From Aequorivita viscosa (lineage in GTDB: Bacteria; Bacteroidota; Bacteroidia; Flavobacteriales; Flavobacteriaceae), in contig NZ_FNNS01000023.1 of the NCBI RefSeq assembly GCF_900106795.1, positions 1-60,786 of the forward strand: 60,786 nucleotides of DNA, in the 5' to 3' direction. Both the position numbers and the translations under genes were made by a program. Of the stretch, positions 34,523 to 43,395 are shown piece after piece; position 1 is the first letter of the stretch; each line of letters opens with the position of its first letter. The notes beneath the pieces were generated by a model. That model saw only the letters and a program-made list of their open reading frames with translations. It ran no database searches and was not told where the DNA came from.

Positions 34523-35830
34523 ATGGAACATATAGTCATAATCGGAAATGGTATTGCAGGAATAACTGCTGCTCGACACATTCGAAAACTTTCCGACAAA
34601 AAAATAACTATTATTTCCGCCGAAACCGATTATTTTTTCTCGCGCACCGCACTTATGTACGTATATATGGGACATATGCGCTGGCAAGACATTAAACCCT
34701 ATGAAGATTGGTTTTGGAAAAAGAACCGATTGGAATTAAAAAAAGGATATGTAGAATTTGTAGATACCGACAATAAAACGCTTCATTTTAAAGAAGGCGA
34801 TAAACTTATTTACGACAAACTTATTCTTGCAACTGGCTCCACCACGAACACCTTTGGATGGGAAGGCTTAGCCCTTAACGGAGTACAAGGAATGGTTACC
34901 AAGCAGGATTTAGAAATGCTGGAGAAAAACGCACCGAATAATAAGGTTTGTCCTGAAGCAGTAATTATCGGTGGTGGTTTGATCGGGATTGAAATTGCTG
35001 AAATGCTTAGAACTCGAGACATTAAAGTTACAATGCTCATTCGGGAACCTGCTTTTTGGGAAAATGTACTTCCTCTTGCAAATGCAGAAATGATTTCCCG
35101 ACATATAGAATCGCACGAAGTTAACTTAAAACACAACACGCAACTAGACAAAATTCTTGGCGATGAAAACGGAAATGTTCGTGCTGTTCTAACTACTTCG
35201 GGAGAAGAAATTCCCTGTCGCGTGGTTGGTATTGCCACAGGTGTAAAACCCAACATTTCGTTTTTAAAAGATTCAAAAATTGAAACGGAGAGAGGGACTT
35301 TGGTAAATCGGAAATTGGAAACAAATATTCCAGATGTATATGCCATAGGTGATTGCGCGCAACAACGAGTACCAATTGATCTGCGACCACCTATAGAAGC
35401 CGTTTGGTACACGAGTAGAATGATGGGCGAAGCTTTAGCACAGACCATCTGTGGCAATCCGTTTGAATACAATCCCGGCCATTGGTTTAACAGCGCCAAG
35501 TTTTTCGACATTGAATACCAAACCTACGGATGGGTATTTTCAAATGAAAGAAGAAAGGAAAACGAAGCGCAGTTTCATTGGAAATGCGATAGTGATTTAA
35601 GAGCTATTACCTTTTCATACCATAAAGAAACTGGAGAATTCCTAGGAATAAACACTTTCGGGATAAGGATGAAACACGAAGTTTTTGATATGTGGTTGAG
35701 TGAAAAGCGAAGTGTGGACTATGTAGTTGAAAACCTGAAAGAAGCTAATTTTGATCCTGAGTTTTTTAGGAGGTATGAGGGAGAGGTTTTGAAAGAGTAT
35801 TTATTATTAAAGCAAACGGTTAGATCGTAA
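34523..35830 (+). CDS. NAD(P)/FAD-dependent oxidoreductase
   Basis: 435 residues of the pyridine nucleotide-disulphide reductase fold. The FAD-binding GxGxxG is in IVIIGNGIAGITAARHIRKL, the second Rossmann motif is AVIIGGGLIGIEIAEMLRTR (NADH site), and the C-terminal FAD motif is VYAIGDCAQ. It resembles the N-terminal part of NirB and rubredoxin-type reductases. The redox-active CxxC of disulphide reductases is absent, so electron transfer to another protein is more likely than thiol reduction. It is followed, across RAYT-2, by a membrane polyferredoxin on the same strand that may be its partner. Confidence 0.88.
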   Translation: MEHIVIIGNGIAGITAARHIRKLSDKKITIISAETDYFFSRTALMYVYMGHMRWQDIKPYEDWFWKKNRLELKKGYVEFVDTDNKTLHFKEGDKLIYDKLILATGSTTNTFGWEGLALNGVQGMVTKQDLEMLEKNAPNNKVCPEAVIIGGGLIGIEIAEMLRTRDIKVTMLIREPAFWENVLPLANAEMISRHIESHEVNLKHNTQLDKILGDENGNVRAVLTTSGEEIPCRVVGIATGVKPNISFLKDSKIETERGTLVNRKLETNIPDVYAIGDCAQQRVPIDLRPPIEAVWYTSRMMGEALAQTICGNPFEYNPGHWFNSAKFFDIEYQTYGWVFSNERRKENEAQFHWKCDSDLRAITFSYHKETGEFLGINTFGIRMKHEVFDMWLSEKRSVDYVVENLKEANFDPEFFRRYEGEVLKEYLLLKQTVRS

Positions 35831-35831
35831 T

Positions 35832-35862
35832 GACCTCACAGGTCTCAAAGACCTGTGAGGTC
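35832..35862. repeat. REP2 palindrome upstream of RAYT-2
   Basis: GACCTCACAGGTC at 35832-35844 and its exact complement at 35850-35862 flank TCAAA; the core AGGTCT/AGACCT continues the stem. It lies directly after the oxidoreductase stop codon and 46 bases before the RAYT-2 start. Confidence 0.92.
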
Positions 35863-35907
35863 TGGCGAACAGTGATATTTTTATTGTGTGATAAAAAACT
35901 ATAGATT

Positions 35908-36468
35908 ATGAAATACGAGCCTATAACTTCTGAACAATATTATCATATTTATAATCGGGGAAATAACCGAGAGGATATATTTTTGGAAGAAAAGAATTAT
36001 TTCTATTTCCTAGACCTGATGAAAAAACACGTCCATCCCATCGCAGATATATTGGCGTATTGCTTATTGAAGAATCATTTCCATCTGCTTATCTGGACAA
36101 AACCAGTCGAATCAGACGATATGATTTCCAGAAAATTCTCCAATTTTTTTAATGCTTATGCCAAGGCCATAAACAAGCAATATCAAAGAAGTGGTAGCTT
36201 ATTTCAAGATCGATTTTCAAGAAAGATTGTTACGGACGAAAAGCAATTGAGAAACTTGATATTGTATATTCACACCAACCCCACACACCACGGATTTGTA
36301 GAAGATTTTTCAACTTATAAATACTCTTCGTATCATTCGCATCTGTCCCATCAAAAAACTTTATTAGACAGGGAGTTTGTATTGGATCAATTTGATGGAA
36401 GGGAGAATTTTAGATATGTTCATCAATCTAAAAACTTTGATATAAATGAAGACTTGACCTTGGAGTAA
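35908..36468 (+). CDS. REP-associated tyrosine transposase (RAYT-2)
   Basis: 186 residues. The start YYHIYNRGNNREDIFLEEKN is the standard opening of IS200/RAYT proteins. The HUH motif is HFH in AYCLLKNHFHLLIW, the catalytic tyrosine lies in RNLILYIHTNP, and GSLFQDRFSRKIV is the conserved middle motif. These enzymes act on REP palindromes as single-stranded DNA nucleases and are usually single-copy and not self-mobile. REP2 palindromes stand 46 bases upstream and 10-13 bases downstream, which identifies the probable substrate. It differs clearly in sequence from RAYT-1 and has no Ser/Pro insert. Confidence 0.92.
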   Translation: MKYEPITSEQYYHIYNRGNNREDIFLEEKNYFYFLDLMKKHVHPIADILAYCLLKNHFHLLIWTKPVESDDMISRKFSNFFNAYAKAINKQYQRSGSLFQDRFSRKIVTDEKQLRNLILYIHTNPTHHGFVEDFSTYKYSSYHSHLSHQKTLLDREFVLDQFDGRENFRYVHQSKNFDINEDLTLE

Positions 36469-36477
36469 GGACGGTAA

Positions 36478-36514
36478 TAAGACCTCACAGGTCTCGAAGA
36501 CCTGTGAGGTCTTA
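36478..36514. repeat. REP2 palindrome downstream of RAYT-2
   Basis: TAAGACCTCACAGGTC and its complement GACCTGTGAGGTCTTA flank TCGAA; the arms pair without mismatch. It lies 10 bases after the RAYT-2 stop and 32 bases before the polyferredoxin gene. Confidence 0.92.
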
Positions 36515-36545
36515 CTAGGAAATTTAGGTCTAAAAACCAACAAAA

Positions 36546-38132
36546 ATGAGTACAGTACAAAGAAACATGTCCCTTACTGGGGAGCCGCCAAAGACGATTA
36601 ATACACAGCAGAAAATAGCATCTGCTATTGGGTTGTTGGGGTTAACAATATTGGTATTGGCTATTTTTAATGTAGACTTTCCAAATAAAAGTTTGTGGCT
36701 TACCGCTTCATTGACCGCTATTGCGGCAGGGACTATCTGGTTTTCCATTGCTGCATACGCCAATAAGCACGAAGGAATTAAAAACGATGGCATCTACTTT
36801 AAATCGCTCACCTCGAAAGGATTTTGGGCTTGGATTCTAGGAATTGGACTTACCCTTTTTTACGTGCTCCTATATTGGTTTCCACAATATTTAGGCTTGT
36901 CCGGAAATGGTAATAACACGGGACTGGTCGCTCTTTTTGACCCTTTAAGTCAATTTATTAGCGGGAATCCCGCTAGCCAATGGTTTGTTTATGGAACGCT
37001 TTATACCTTGGCGATTTTGGCTTTTGGAATAAAATTCCTAATGAAATATCGCCACAGTAGATATCAAAGGCTTCGGACTTTTTCTGTTATGTTTTTCCAA
37101 CTTGGATTCGCATTTTTAATTCCGGAATTAATGTCGCGTTTAAATAGCGAAACCTTTTCCCTTCCGTATTACGATCTTAAAAACATTTGGCCGCTCAACC
37201 ATTATAATTTTGAACAATACAGAGTTGATGCGTTTATTTCCGCTGGCAACATAGGAGTTGGTTTATTGATATTTGGAGTTGCTTCCATTTTGATAATAAC
37301 TCCCATTCTAACGTATAAATACGGCAAGCGATGGTATTGCAGCTGGGTTTGTGGATGTGGAGGCTTAGCCGAAACTGCTGGAGATCCGTTTAGACATTTA
37401 AGTGACAAACGGGTTGTGGCTTGGAAAATAGAACGCTGGGTGGTTCACAGTGTTTTGGTGTTTGTGGTCGTAATGACTACAGCAGTTATTTATAGTTATT
37501 TAGGTGACGACACTTCAAAGTATTGGTTTACGAAAAACACTTTTTTAATAAGTGTGACAGTATTGCTCACCGCTATTTTTCTATGGATTTGGATTTATAA
37601 GCGAGAAGAATTAAAGACAGATGCCAAGATTGGCGCTGTGGGATATTTCGTTATTATTATTGCGCTTATCACGCTACACTACAGCACTGGAAACAAACTA
37701 TTTCTCTTTGATGCCGAGACATTGCGGTCTTCGTATGGCTTTTTAATTGGAGCTGTATTTAGTGGGGTTATAGGAGTAGGATTTTACCCAATCTTCGGAA
37801 ATAGAGTTTGGTGCCGATTTGGTTGCCCGATGGCGGCAATATTGGGGATTCAGCAACGACTGTTTTCAAAATTCAGGATAACCACAAATGGAGGACAGTG
37901 CATCAGTTGTGGTAATTGCTCCACGCATTGCGAAATGGGAATCGACGTTCGCGCGTATGCCCAAAAAGGAGAGAACATTGTTCGTGCAAGTTGCGTGGGT
38001 TGTGGAATATGCTCTGCTGTTTGTCCACGAGGGGTTTTAAAGCTTGAGAATGGTCCTTTGGAAAACCGCATTAATCCCAATGAAGTATTGTTGGGAAATG
38101 ATGTTGATTTAATGCAATATGTAAACAAATAA
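36546..38132 (+). CDS. Membrane polyferredoxin (NapH/NosR/RdxA-like 4Fe-4S protein)
   Basis: 528 residues with roughly eight to ten membrane segments. Between them lie the conserved Cys sites WYCSWVCGCGG and WCRFGCPMA of NapH/NosR-type proteins. The C-terminus holds two classic [4Fe-4S] motifs: CISCGNCSTHCEMGIDV and CVGCGICSAVCPRG. It moves electrons across or along the inner membrane. The NAD(P)/FAD oxidoreductase gene lies upstream in the same direction, split from it only by RAYT-2 and its palindromes, so an electron chain from NAD(P)H to a periplasmic or membrane acceptor is plausible. The acceptor is unknown. A hairpin terminator follows. Confidence 0.88.
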   Translation: MSTVQRNMSLTGEPPKTINTQQKIASAIGLLGLTILVLAIFNVDFPNKSLWLTASLTAIAAGTIWFSIAAYANKHEGIKNDGIYFKSLTSKGFWAWILGIGLTLFYVLLYWFPQYLGLSGNGNNTGLVALFDPLSQFISGNPASQWFVYGTLYTLAILAFGIKFLMKYRHSRYQRLRTFSVMFFQLGFAFLIPELMSRLNSETFSLPYYDLKNIWPLNHYNFEQYRVDAFISAGNIGVGLLIFGVASILIITPILTYKYGKRWYCSWVCGCGGLAETAGDPFRHLSDKRVVAWKIERWVVHSVLVFVVVMTTAVIYSYLGDDTSKYWFTKNTFLISVTVLLTAIFLWIWIYKREELKTDAKIGAVGYFVIIIALITLHYSTGNKLFLFDAETLRSSYGFLIGAVFSGVIGVGFYPIFGNRVWCRFGCPMAAILGIQQRLFSKFRITTNGGQCISCGNCSTHCEMGIDVRAYAQKGENIVRASCVGCGICSAVCPRGVLKLENGPLENRINPNEVLLGNDVDLMQYVNK

Positions 38133-38171
38133 CCACGAATAAAATCGTGAAAGATTTTACCCGTGGTTATT
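38128..38171. terminator. Hairpin between convergent genes
   Basis: AATAACCACG-A-ATAAAATC pairs with GATTTTA-CC-CGTGGTTATT around GTGAAA. It covers the stop codon of the polyferredoxin gene and lies 28 bases from the tyrS 3' end, so it probably ends both transcripts, although the T run is short. Confidence 0.65.
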
Positions 38172-38198
38172 ACCAACTAACGCCTACTAAAACTTTTA

Positions 38199-39497
38199 TT
38201 ATTTTACGGAAATAATGAAGTAGTTTCGTTTTCCTCTTTGAAGAAGTACAAATTGTCCATTTATTAAATCGTTTTCAGAGATTTGAAAATCGTCTGAAAC
38301 CTTCTCTTTATTTACTGAAATTGAGTTTTCCTTTAAAGCTCTTCGTGCTTCGCCATTAGATTTCAAAAAGCCGGTCTTTTCTGCTAAAGCACCTATAATA
38401 TCGAGTCCGTTTACTATTTCTTCTTTTGAAATTTCTGCTTGTGGCACACCATCAAAAACATCCAGAAAAGTTTTTTCGTCTAGCGTTTTTAAATCTTCTG
38501 AGGTAGAATTACCAAACAAAATTTGTGAAGCTTTTTCTGCTTTTTCCAATTCTGCTTCGTTATGAACAGTTGTTGTTACTTCTGCTGCCAATCGCCTTTG
38601 AAGCAAGCGTTGATGTGGCGCTTCCCTGTGTTCGGAAATTAATTGTTCTATCGTTTCTTGATCTAAAAAAGTAAAGATTTTAATGTATTTTTCGGCATCT
38701 TCATCACTACTGTTCAACCAGTATTGGTAAAATTTGTAAGGGGAGGTTTTATTGGCATCTAGCCAAATATTACCGCCTTCGCTCTTTCCAAATTTGCTGC
38801 CATCACTTTTTGTAATTAGTGGACAGGTAAGTGCGTATCCTTTTCCACCTTCCATCCTTCTAATCAGTTCAGTTCCCGTGGTGATGTTCCCCCATTGGTC
38901 GCTTCCGCCCATTTGAAGACTACAATCTAGACTTCTGTATAAATGAACAAAATCGTACCCTTGAATTAATTGGTAGGTAAATTCAGTAAAGGAAAGCCCA
39001 TCGGCACTTTCGCCACTCAATCGGGTTTTTACAGAGTCCTTTGCCATCATATAGTTGACAGTAATGTGCTTCCCAACATTTCGAATAAAATCGAGGAAAG
39101 AAAACTCCTTCATCCAATCGTAATTATTTACCAATACTGCAGGGTTCTCTATATTGGATGAAAAATCCAGGAATTGAGAAAGCTGATTCCGAACGCCTTC
39201 TTGATTTTTTCTCAATGTTTCCTCGTCAAGTAAATTACGCTCACTATTTTTCATTGAAGGATCCCCGATCATTCCCGTAGCGCCCCCAACTAATGCAACT
39301 GGTTTATGTCCGCAGCGTTGATAAAATGACAATAACATTATAGGCACTAAATTGCCTATGTGCAACGAATCAGCAGTTGGATCGAACCCAACATATGCAG
39401 AACGCATACGCTCCATTAGGTGTTCCTCTGTTTCGGGCATTACATCGTGAATCATGCCTCGCCATTTTAATTCTTCAACGAAATTTTTCAGCTTCAT
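38199..39497 (-). CDS. tyrS: Tyrosyl-tRNA synthetase
   Basis: 432 residues. Class I signatures: HIGN (in [14 protein letters not shown]) and KFGKS (in [18 protein letters not shown]). The tyrosine-binding [25 protein letters not shown] and the C-terminal S4-like RNA-binding domain (about 365-430, [20 protein letters not shown]) are complete. It charges tRNA-Tyr with tyrosine in the cytoplasm. Length matches the bacterial TyrS family. It has its own promoter-like element just upstream and a hairpin just downstream. Confidence 0.97.
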   Translation of the reverse strand: MKLKNFVEELKWRGMIHDVMPETEEHLMERMRSAYVGFDPTADSLHIGNLVPIMLLSFYQRCGHKPVALVGGATGMIGDPSMKNSERNLLDEETLRKNQEGVRNQLSQFLDFSSNIENPAVLVNNYDWMKEFSFLDFIRNVGKHITVNYMMAKDSVKTRLSGESADGLSFTEFTYQLIQGYDFVHLYRSLDCSLQMGGSDQWGNITTGTELIRRMEGGKGYALTCPLITKSDGSKFGKSEGGNIWLDANKTSPYKFYQYWLNSSDEDAEKYIKIFTFLDQETIEQLISEHREAPHQRLLQRRLAAEVTTTVHNEAELEKAEKASQILFGNSTSEDLKTLDEKTFLDVFDGVPQAEISKEEIVNGLDIIGALAEKTGFLKSNGEARRALKENSISVNKEKVSDDFQISENDLINGQFVLLQRGKRNYFIISVK

Positions 39498-39545
39498 TTT
39501 ATTGTTATTTTACTTTAGCCATGCTGGCTTTAAATTATGAGGGTG

Positions 39546-39553
39546 CAAAGATA
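39546..39553 (-). promoter_or_regulatory. Probable tyrS -7 element
   Basis: On the minus strand TATCTTTG followed by C matches TAnnTTTG exactly, 49 bases before the tyrS start codon. No TTG is found 17-19 bases upstream, so only the -7 box is supported. Confidence 0.45.
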
Positions 39554-39690
39554 ATGTTCTAAATTAAGAATTAGGACGGATGCTTTCAGATTTGACAGAC
39601 TTTAGTAATTATTTGGGTTTTTATAATATCTGAGCAATTTCAATAGGAACAATATTTATTTCATCTACCAAAAAGCAGTATTTTCGTCGT

Positions 39691-40701
39691 ATGATTTTAG
39701 TTACTGGCGGAACTGGTATAGTTGGCTCACATTTGCTGTATTCTCTTTTAAAAGAAAACAAGCAAGTGCGCGCCATTCATAGGGCAAATAGCGATATTGA
39801 AGCGGTAAAAACGGTTTTTAAGTGTTATACTACTAATATTGACGCTTTATACGATAAAATTGAATGGGTTGAAGCCGACATCACGAACATTCCCGACTTA
39901 ACAGTAGCTTTTGAAAATGTTACACAAGTTTATCACTGTGCCGCGTTTATTAATTTTGATCCTTCAAATTATAAAACATTAAAAAAGATTAATGTTGAGG
40001 GCACGGCGAATGTTGTAAACCTCTGCTTAGCCAAAAAAGTTGAAAAAATATGTTACGTTAGTTCTGTTGCTACTTTGGGGAGTGTTCCAAAGGGACAACT
40101 GATTAGTGAAGAAACTTTCTGGAACCCTGACAAAAAAAACAATGTTTACGCTATCACGAAATACGGGGCGGAAATGGAAATATGGCGAGGTACACAAGAA
40201 GGATTGGACGCGGTAATTGTAAATCCTGGAATTATTTTTGGAATATCCCCCAATGCCGAAGGAAGCGGAATTATAGCCAAGCTTGGAGCCCGAGGCGTTT
40301 CATATTATCCTACTGGTGGTATGGGCGTAGTAGACGTTCAAGATGTGGTAAAAGCGATGGTTGCGCTAATGGAATCTTCAATTAAAAATGAAAGATATAT
40401 TCTTGTAGGCAAAAACGTATCATATCACGAAATACTCACCAAATTTGCTCTTTTATATGATAAAAAGCCACCAACAAAGAAGTTGTCGAAAACAGCAATG
40501 TTATTTTTCAGCTTTCTGGATTGGCTTTCAAGTAAAATTTTTAGAACAAAAAGAAGATTAGTAAAAGCCACCGTACGGTCTATGTTTTCTAATTCTATTT
40601 ATGATTCTTCTAAAATAAAAGAACAATTGGATTTTAAATTTACTCCTGTAGAAGTAACGTTAAAACGAATTTTCAATGCGAGCAAAAAACCGTCGAATTA
40701 G
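39691..40701 (+). CDS. NAD-dependent epimerase/dehydratase family protein (extended SDR)
   Basis: 336 residues. The N-terminal Rossmann motif is MILVTGGTGIVGSHLLYSLL, the catalytic Y-x-x-x-K is in VYAITKYGAEMEIW, and CYVSSVATLGSVP supplies the catalytic serine region. The substrate is unknown; dihydroflavonol reductase-like and 3-beta-HSD-like enzymes share the fold. It is convergent with the DUF4296 gene, with a short inverted repeat (AATTAGG/CCTAATT) in the 28-base gap. Confidence 0.88.
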   Translation: MILVTGGTGIVGSHLLYSLLKENKQVRAIHRANSDIEAVKTVFKCYTTNIDALYDKIEWVEADITNIPDLTVAFENVTQVYHCAAFINFDPSNYKTLKKINVEGTANVVNLCLAKKVEKICYVSSVATLGSVPKGQLISEETFWNPDKKNNVYAITKYGAEMEIWRGTQEGLDAVIVNPGIIFGISPNAEGSGIIAKLGARGVSYYPTGGMGVVDVQDVVKAMVALMESSIKNERYILVGKNVSYHEILTKFALLYDKKPPTKKLSKTAMLFFSFLDWLSSKIFRTKRRLVKATVRSMFSNSIYDSSKIKEQLDFKFTPVEVTLKRIFNASKKPSN

Positions 40702-40729
40702 GAAGTCGTTTTAGTATCGCGCCTAATTT

Positions 40730-41125
40730 CTACTTTTCATCTACAGCTCTATTTGGAATGCTGTCGTTTAGTTTAATTCCGGCGTTACGGATACTATCTA
40801 AGTGTTTCACTTTATTGTCGAGCCTTGTTTCAACCTCCTTAAAAATATCTATATACATATTTACATCGGCAGCGTAGTAAGCATTACTTTTCGCAAACTG
40901 AAGGCTATCAATTCCAAATTTTGAATACAGCAAAGAATCCATTTTAATCCCCTCCTCCAGAATGGAATTGTTGTTTATACTCCGTGCAGCGTTAGTAAGA
41001 TATGCTTCGGTTAAAACGTCAATCATCTTATCTTTTGCAATAAGATTTTTTGGCTTTTCGGGTTTTTGCACATTCTGGCAAGCCCCGAGACCTATAGCAA
41101 ATATCAAAATTAACCAGTACTTCAT
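40730..41125 (-). CDS. DUF4296 domain-containing lipoprotein
   Basis: 131 residues with a lipobox (LGACQN) after a short signal peptide. The DUF4296 core is KPKNLIAKDKMIDVLTEAYL followed by a small helical region (YSKFGIDSLQFAKSNAYYAA). The family is restricted to Bacteroidota and its function is unknown. Its start overlaps the pyrC stop by one base, so it is translated from the pyrC transcript; this pairing recurs in flavobacteria, as I recall. Confidence 0.85.
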   Translation of the reverse strand: MKYWLILIFAIGLGACQNVQKPEKPKNLIAKDKMIDVLTEAYLTNAARSINNNSILEEGIKMDSLLYSKFGIDSLQFAKSNAYYAADVNMYIDIFKEVETRLDNKVKHLDSIRNAGIKLNDSIPNRAVDEK

Positions 41126-42465
41126 TATCTATTAAATGTTAGTCTTTCTGCTTTGCCCTTGTTTGGGAATTTTGAGTTTTCATAAACCACTGTTCCGTTA
41201 ATTAACGTATGGGTAACGCGTGATTTGAATGTTATGCCTTCAAAAGGTGACCAACCACATTTATATAAAATATTTTCTTTTTTTACTGTTCGCGGCGAAT
41301 TCAAATCGACCAAAACTAAATCGGCTTTATACCCTTCTCTAATAAATCCCCTATCTTTTATTTGAAATAGAATAGCTGGATTATGAGCGGTTTTTTCAAC
41401 TATTTTTTCTAGAGAAATCTTTCCTTTATGATGCATTTCCAGAAGTGCAACCAATGCGTGTTGTACCAATGGACCACCTGAAGGAGCATTACTATAATTA
41501 TTTGTTTTTTCTTCTAACGTATGGGGAGCGTGATCTGTGGCAATAACGTCTATTCGATCATCCAATAAAGCCTTAAGCAATCCATCTCTATCGTTTTTTG
41601 TTTTAACCGCAGGATTCCATTTAATTTTAGACCCTTTCGTTTTATAATCTTCATCCGAAAACCAAAGATGATGAATACATACTTCGGCAGTAATCTTCTT
41701 TTCTGCAAGCGGTTTCTTATTTGAGAAAAGATGTGTTTCCTTTTCTGTTGAAACGTGAAAAACGTGAAGTCGAGCCCCGGTTTTTTCAGCTAATTTAATT
41801 GCACTAGATGATGATATATAACAAGCTTCCTCGCTTCGGATAATAGGGTGACACTCCATTGGGATATCATCGCCATATTGAGCTTGGTGTGCTGCTAGAT
41901 TTGTTTTAATGGTTGCTTCGTCTTCACAATGAGCCGAAATTAACAACTTCGTTTTGCTGAAAATATTCTCTAATGTTTTTGGATCGTCAACAAGCATATT
42001 TCCGGTAGAGGAGCCTAAAAACAACTTCAATCCAGCTACTTTTTTAGGATCCACCTTTAAAATTTCATCAAGATTATCATTTGTACCTCCAAACATAAAG
42101 GAATAGTTTGCCCAAGAGGTTTTTGCTGCAATTTCAAATTTTTCTTCCAACAATTCTATAGTTGTAGCCTGCGGGTTGGTATTGGGCATTTCGATAAACG
42201 AGGTTATACCGCCGGCGACCGCAGCTTTTGATTCCGTTTCAATAGTTGCCTTATGAGTAAGTCCTGGCTCTCTAAAGTGAACCTGATCGTCTATCATTCC
42301 TGGTAACAAATAGCATTCATCTGCATCAATAATCTTTGTGTCGGCAGATTTCATACTAATGGTGCTAGAAATTTCTGCAATCCGATCTCCTTCTATAAGT
42401 ACATCACCTTTAATTATTTGTCCTTCATTGACAATTTTTGCATTCTTGATCAAAACTGATTTCAT
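41125..42465 (-). CDS. pyrC: Dihydroorotase
   Basis: 446 residues of the amidohydrolase superfamily. Metal ligands are in DDQVHFREPGLTHKATIETE, SAHCEDE, HVFHVS and IATDHAPHT. The SFIEMPNTNPQATT motif is typical of type I dihydroorotases. It closes carbamoyl aspartate to dihydroorotate in de novo pyrimidine synthesis. The H-x-H motif is present as HFR preceded by QVH rather than the usual D-x-H-x-H (the first histidine is Q), a feature I would check against other Bacteroidota sequences. It is followed without gap by the DUF4296 gene. Confidence 0.88.
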   Translation of the reverse strand: MKSVLIKNAKIVNEGQIIKGDVLIEGDRIAEISSTISMKSADTKIIDADECYLLPGMIDDQVHFREPGLTHKATIETESKAAVAGGITSFIEMPNTNPQATTIELLEEKFEIAAKTSWANYSFMFGGTNDNLDEILKVDPKKVAGLKLFLGSSTGNMLVDDPKTLENIFSKTKLLISAHCEDEATIKTNLAAHQAQYGDDIPMECHPIIRSEEACYISSSSAIKLAEKTGARLHVFHVSTEKETHLFSNKKPLAEKKITAEVCIHHLWFSDEDYKTKGSKIKWNPAVKTKNDRDGLLKALLDDRIDVIATDHAPHTLEEKTNNYSNAPSGGPLVQHALVALLEMHHKGKISLEKIVEKTAHNPAILFQIKDRGFIREGYKADLVLVDLNSPRTVKKENILYKCGWSPFEGITFKSRVTHTLINGTVVYENSKFPNKGKAERLTFNR

Positions 42466-42556
42466 CAGGCTGTTATTTTATTTTATTGGTTGGAATAACC
42501 TAAATTCGATATAAAGGTTTGGTGTAAAATTTATTAATCTGAACTTTTATTCAAAT

Positions 42557-43306
42557 TCAATGAAACGATGTTCTGTTGAATTTTCGTTTACGGAATATGC
42601 TTTTAAACTTTAAAATGAGTACCCCAAAAATAGCTTCGGAAATAATCCCTGAACTCATTTTAGATTCTCCTTGTGTTCTGTCCCTAAAAATTACTGGAAC
42701 TTCCTTTATTTTAAAATTACTTAAATGAGCTTTAAACTTCATTTCAATTTGAAAAGCGTATCCCACGAAACGAATGTTATCCAAATTTATTTTTTCGAGC
42801 ACTTTTCTTTTGTAACAAATAAATCCAGCGGTTGTATCAAAAATATCAATCCGCATTACAAATTGAACGTATTTTGAAGCCAGCCACGACATTAAAACCC
42901 TGCTCATTGGCCAATTAACTACGTTTACTCCTTTAACGTATCTCGACCCAATAGCCATGTCATAATCATCTTTGTAGCAGGCATTAAATAGTCGGATTAA
43001 ATCGTTTGGATTGTGCGAGAAATCGGCGTCCATTTCAAAAACATAATCGTATCCATGCTGCAAAGCCCATTTAAAACCAGCAATATATGCTGTACCGAGC
43101 CCTGTTTTTCCCTCTCTATGAATCACGAAAAGTCTGTTGGGGTAATTTTTTATGTTTTCTTCTACACATTGTCCTGTGCCATCGGGAGAGTTATCATCAA
43201 CAACCAAAATGTGGAACTCGCGTTGCAAAGAAAAAACAGTGCGCAACAAACGTTCTATATTTTCAATTTCATTGTAAGTCGGTACAACTACCACCGCCTT
43301 GGACAT
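42557..43306 (-). CDS. Polyprenol monophosphomannose synthase (GT2, Dpm1-like)
   Basis: 249 residues from the ATG at 43306 (MSKAVVVVPTYNE); a TTG at 43324 would add six residues. GT2 motifs are VVPTYNEIENIERLLRTVF, VVDDNSPDGTGQCVEENI, GLGTAYIAGFKWAL and EMDADFSHNP (DxD). It transfers mannose from GDP-mannose to a polyprenyl phosphate at the inner membrane, feeding O-glycosylation or glycan assembly. No C-terminal membrane domain is present, so it is the soluble catalytic type. A TACATTTG box lies 16 bases upstream of the start. Confidence 0.9.
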   Translation of the reverse strand: MSKAVVVVPTYNEIENIERLLRTVFSLQREFHILVVDDNSPDGTGQCVEENIKNYPNRLFVIHREGKTGLGTAYIAGFKWALQHGYDYVFEMDADFSHNPNDLIRLFNACYKDDYDMAIGSRYVKGVNVVNWPMSRVLMSWLASKYVQFVMRIDIFDTTAGFICYKRKVLEKINLDNIRFVGYAFQIEMKFKAHLSNFKIKEVPVIFRDRTQGESKMSSGIISEAIFGVLILKFKSIFRKRKFNRTSFH

Positions 43307-43321
43307 ACTCCCATTTTTGCG

Positions 43322-43329
43322 CAAATGTA
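43322..43329 (-). promoter_or_regulatory. Probable -7 element of the mannosyltransferase gene
   Basis: TACATTTG followed by CGC on the minus strand fits TAnnTTTG. It lies 16 bases before the ATG at 43306, so a very short leader is implied. No good -33 box is seen. It also supports 43306 over the upstream TTG, which falls within this box. Confidence 0.45.
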
Positions 43330-43395
43330 CCTATTTCTGAGGAATTAAGTGTAAATGAAAATCCAATTTGAGTAAGAAAAGAAAATATTAATTTG

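Noticed and set aside
34810-35511. 233-residue minus-strand ORF
   Set aside because: It lies wholly inside the FAD oxidoreductase gene, has no domain and a composition typical of an antisense shadow.
35832-36514. Complete IS200-type insertion sequence
   Set aside because: The Y1 protein starts and motifs are those of RAYTs, and the flanking palindromes belong to a dispersed REP family, so it is better described as RAYT with REPs.
40696-40728. Inverted repeat AATTAGG/CCTAATT between the epimerase and DUF4296 genes as a terminator
   Set aside because: Arms are 7 bases with a 19-base loop and no T run, too weak to call as a separate feature.
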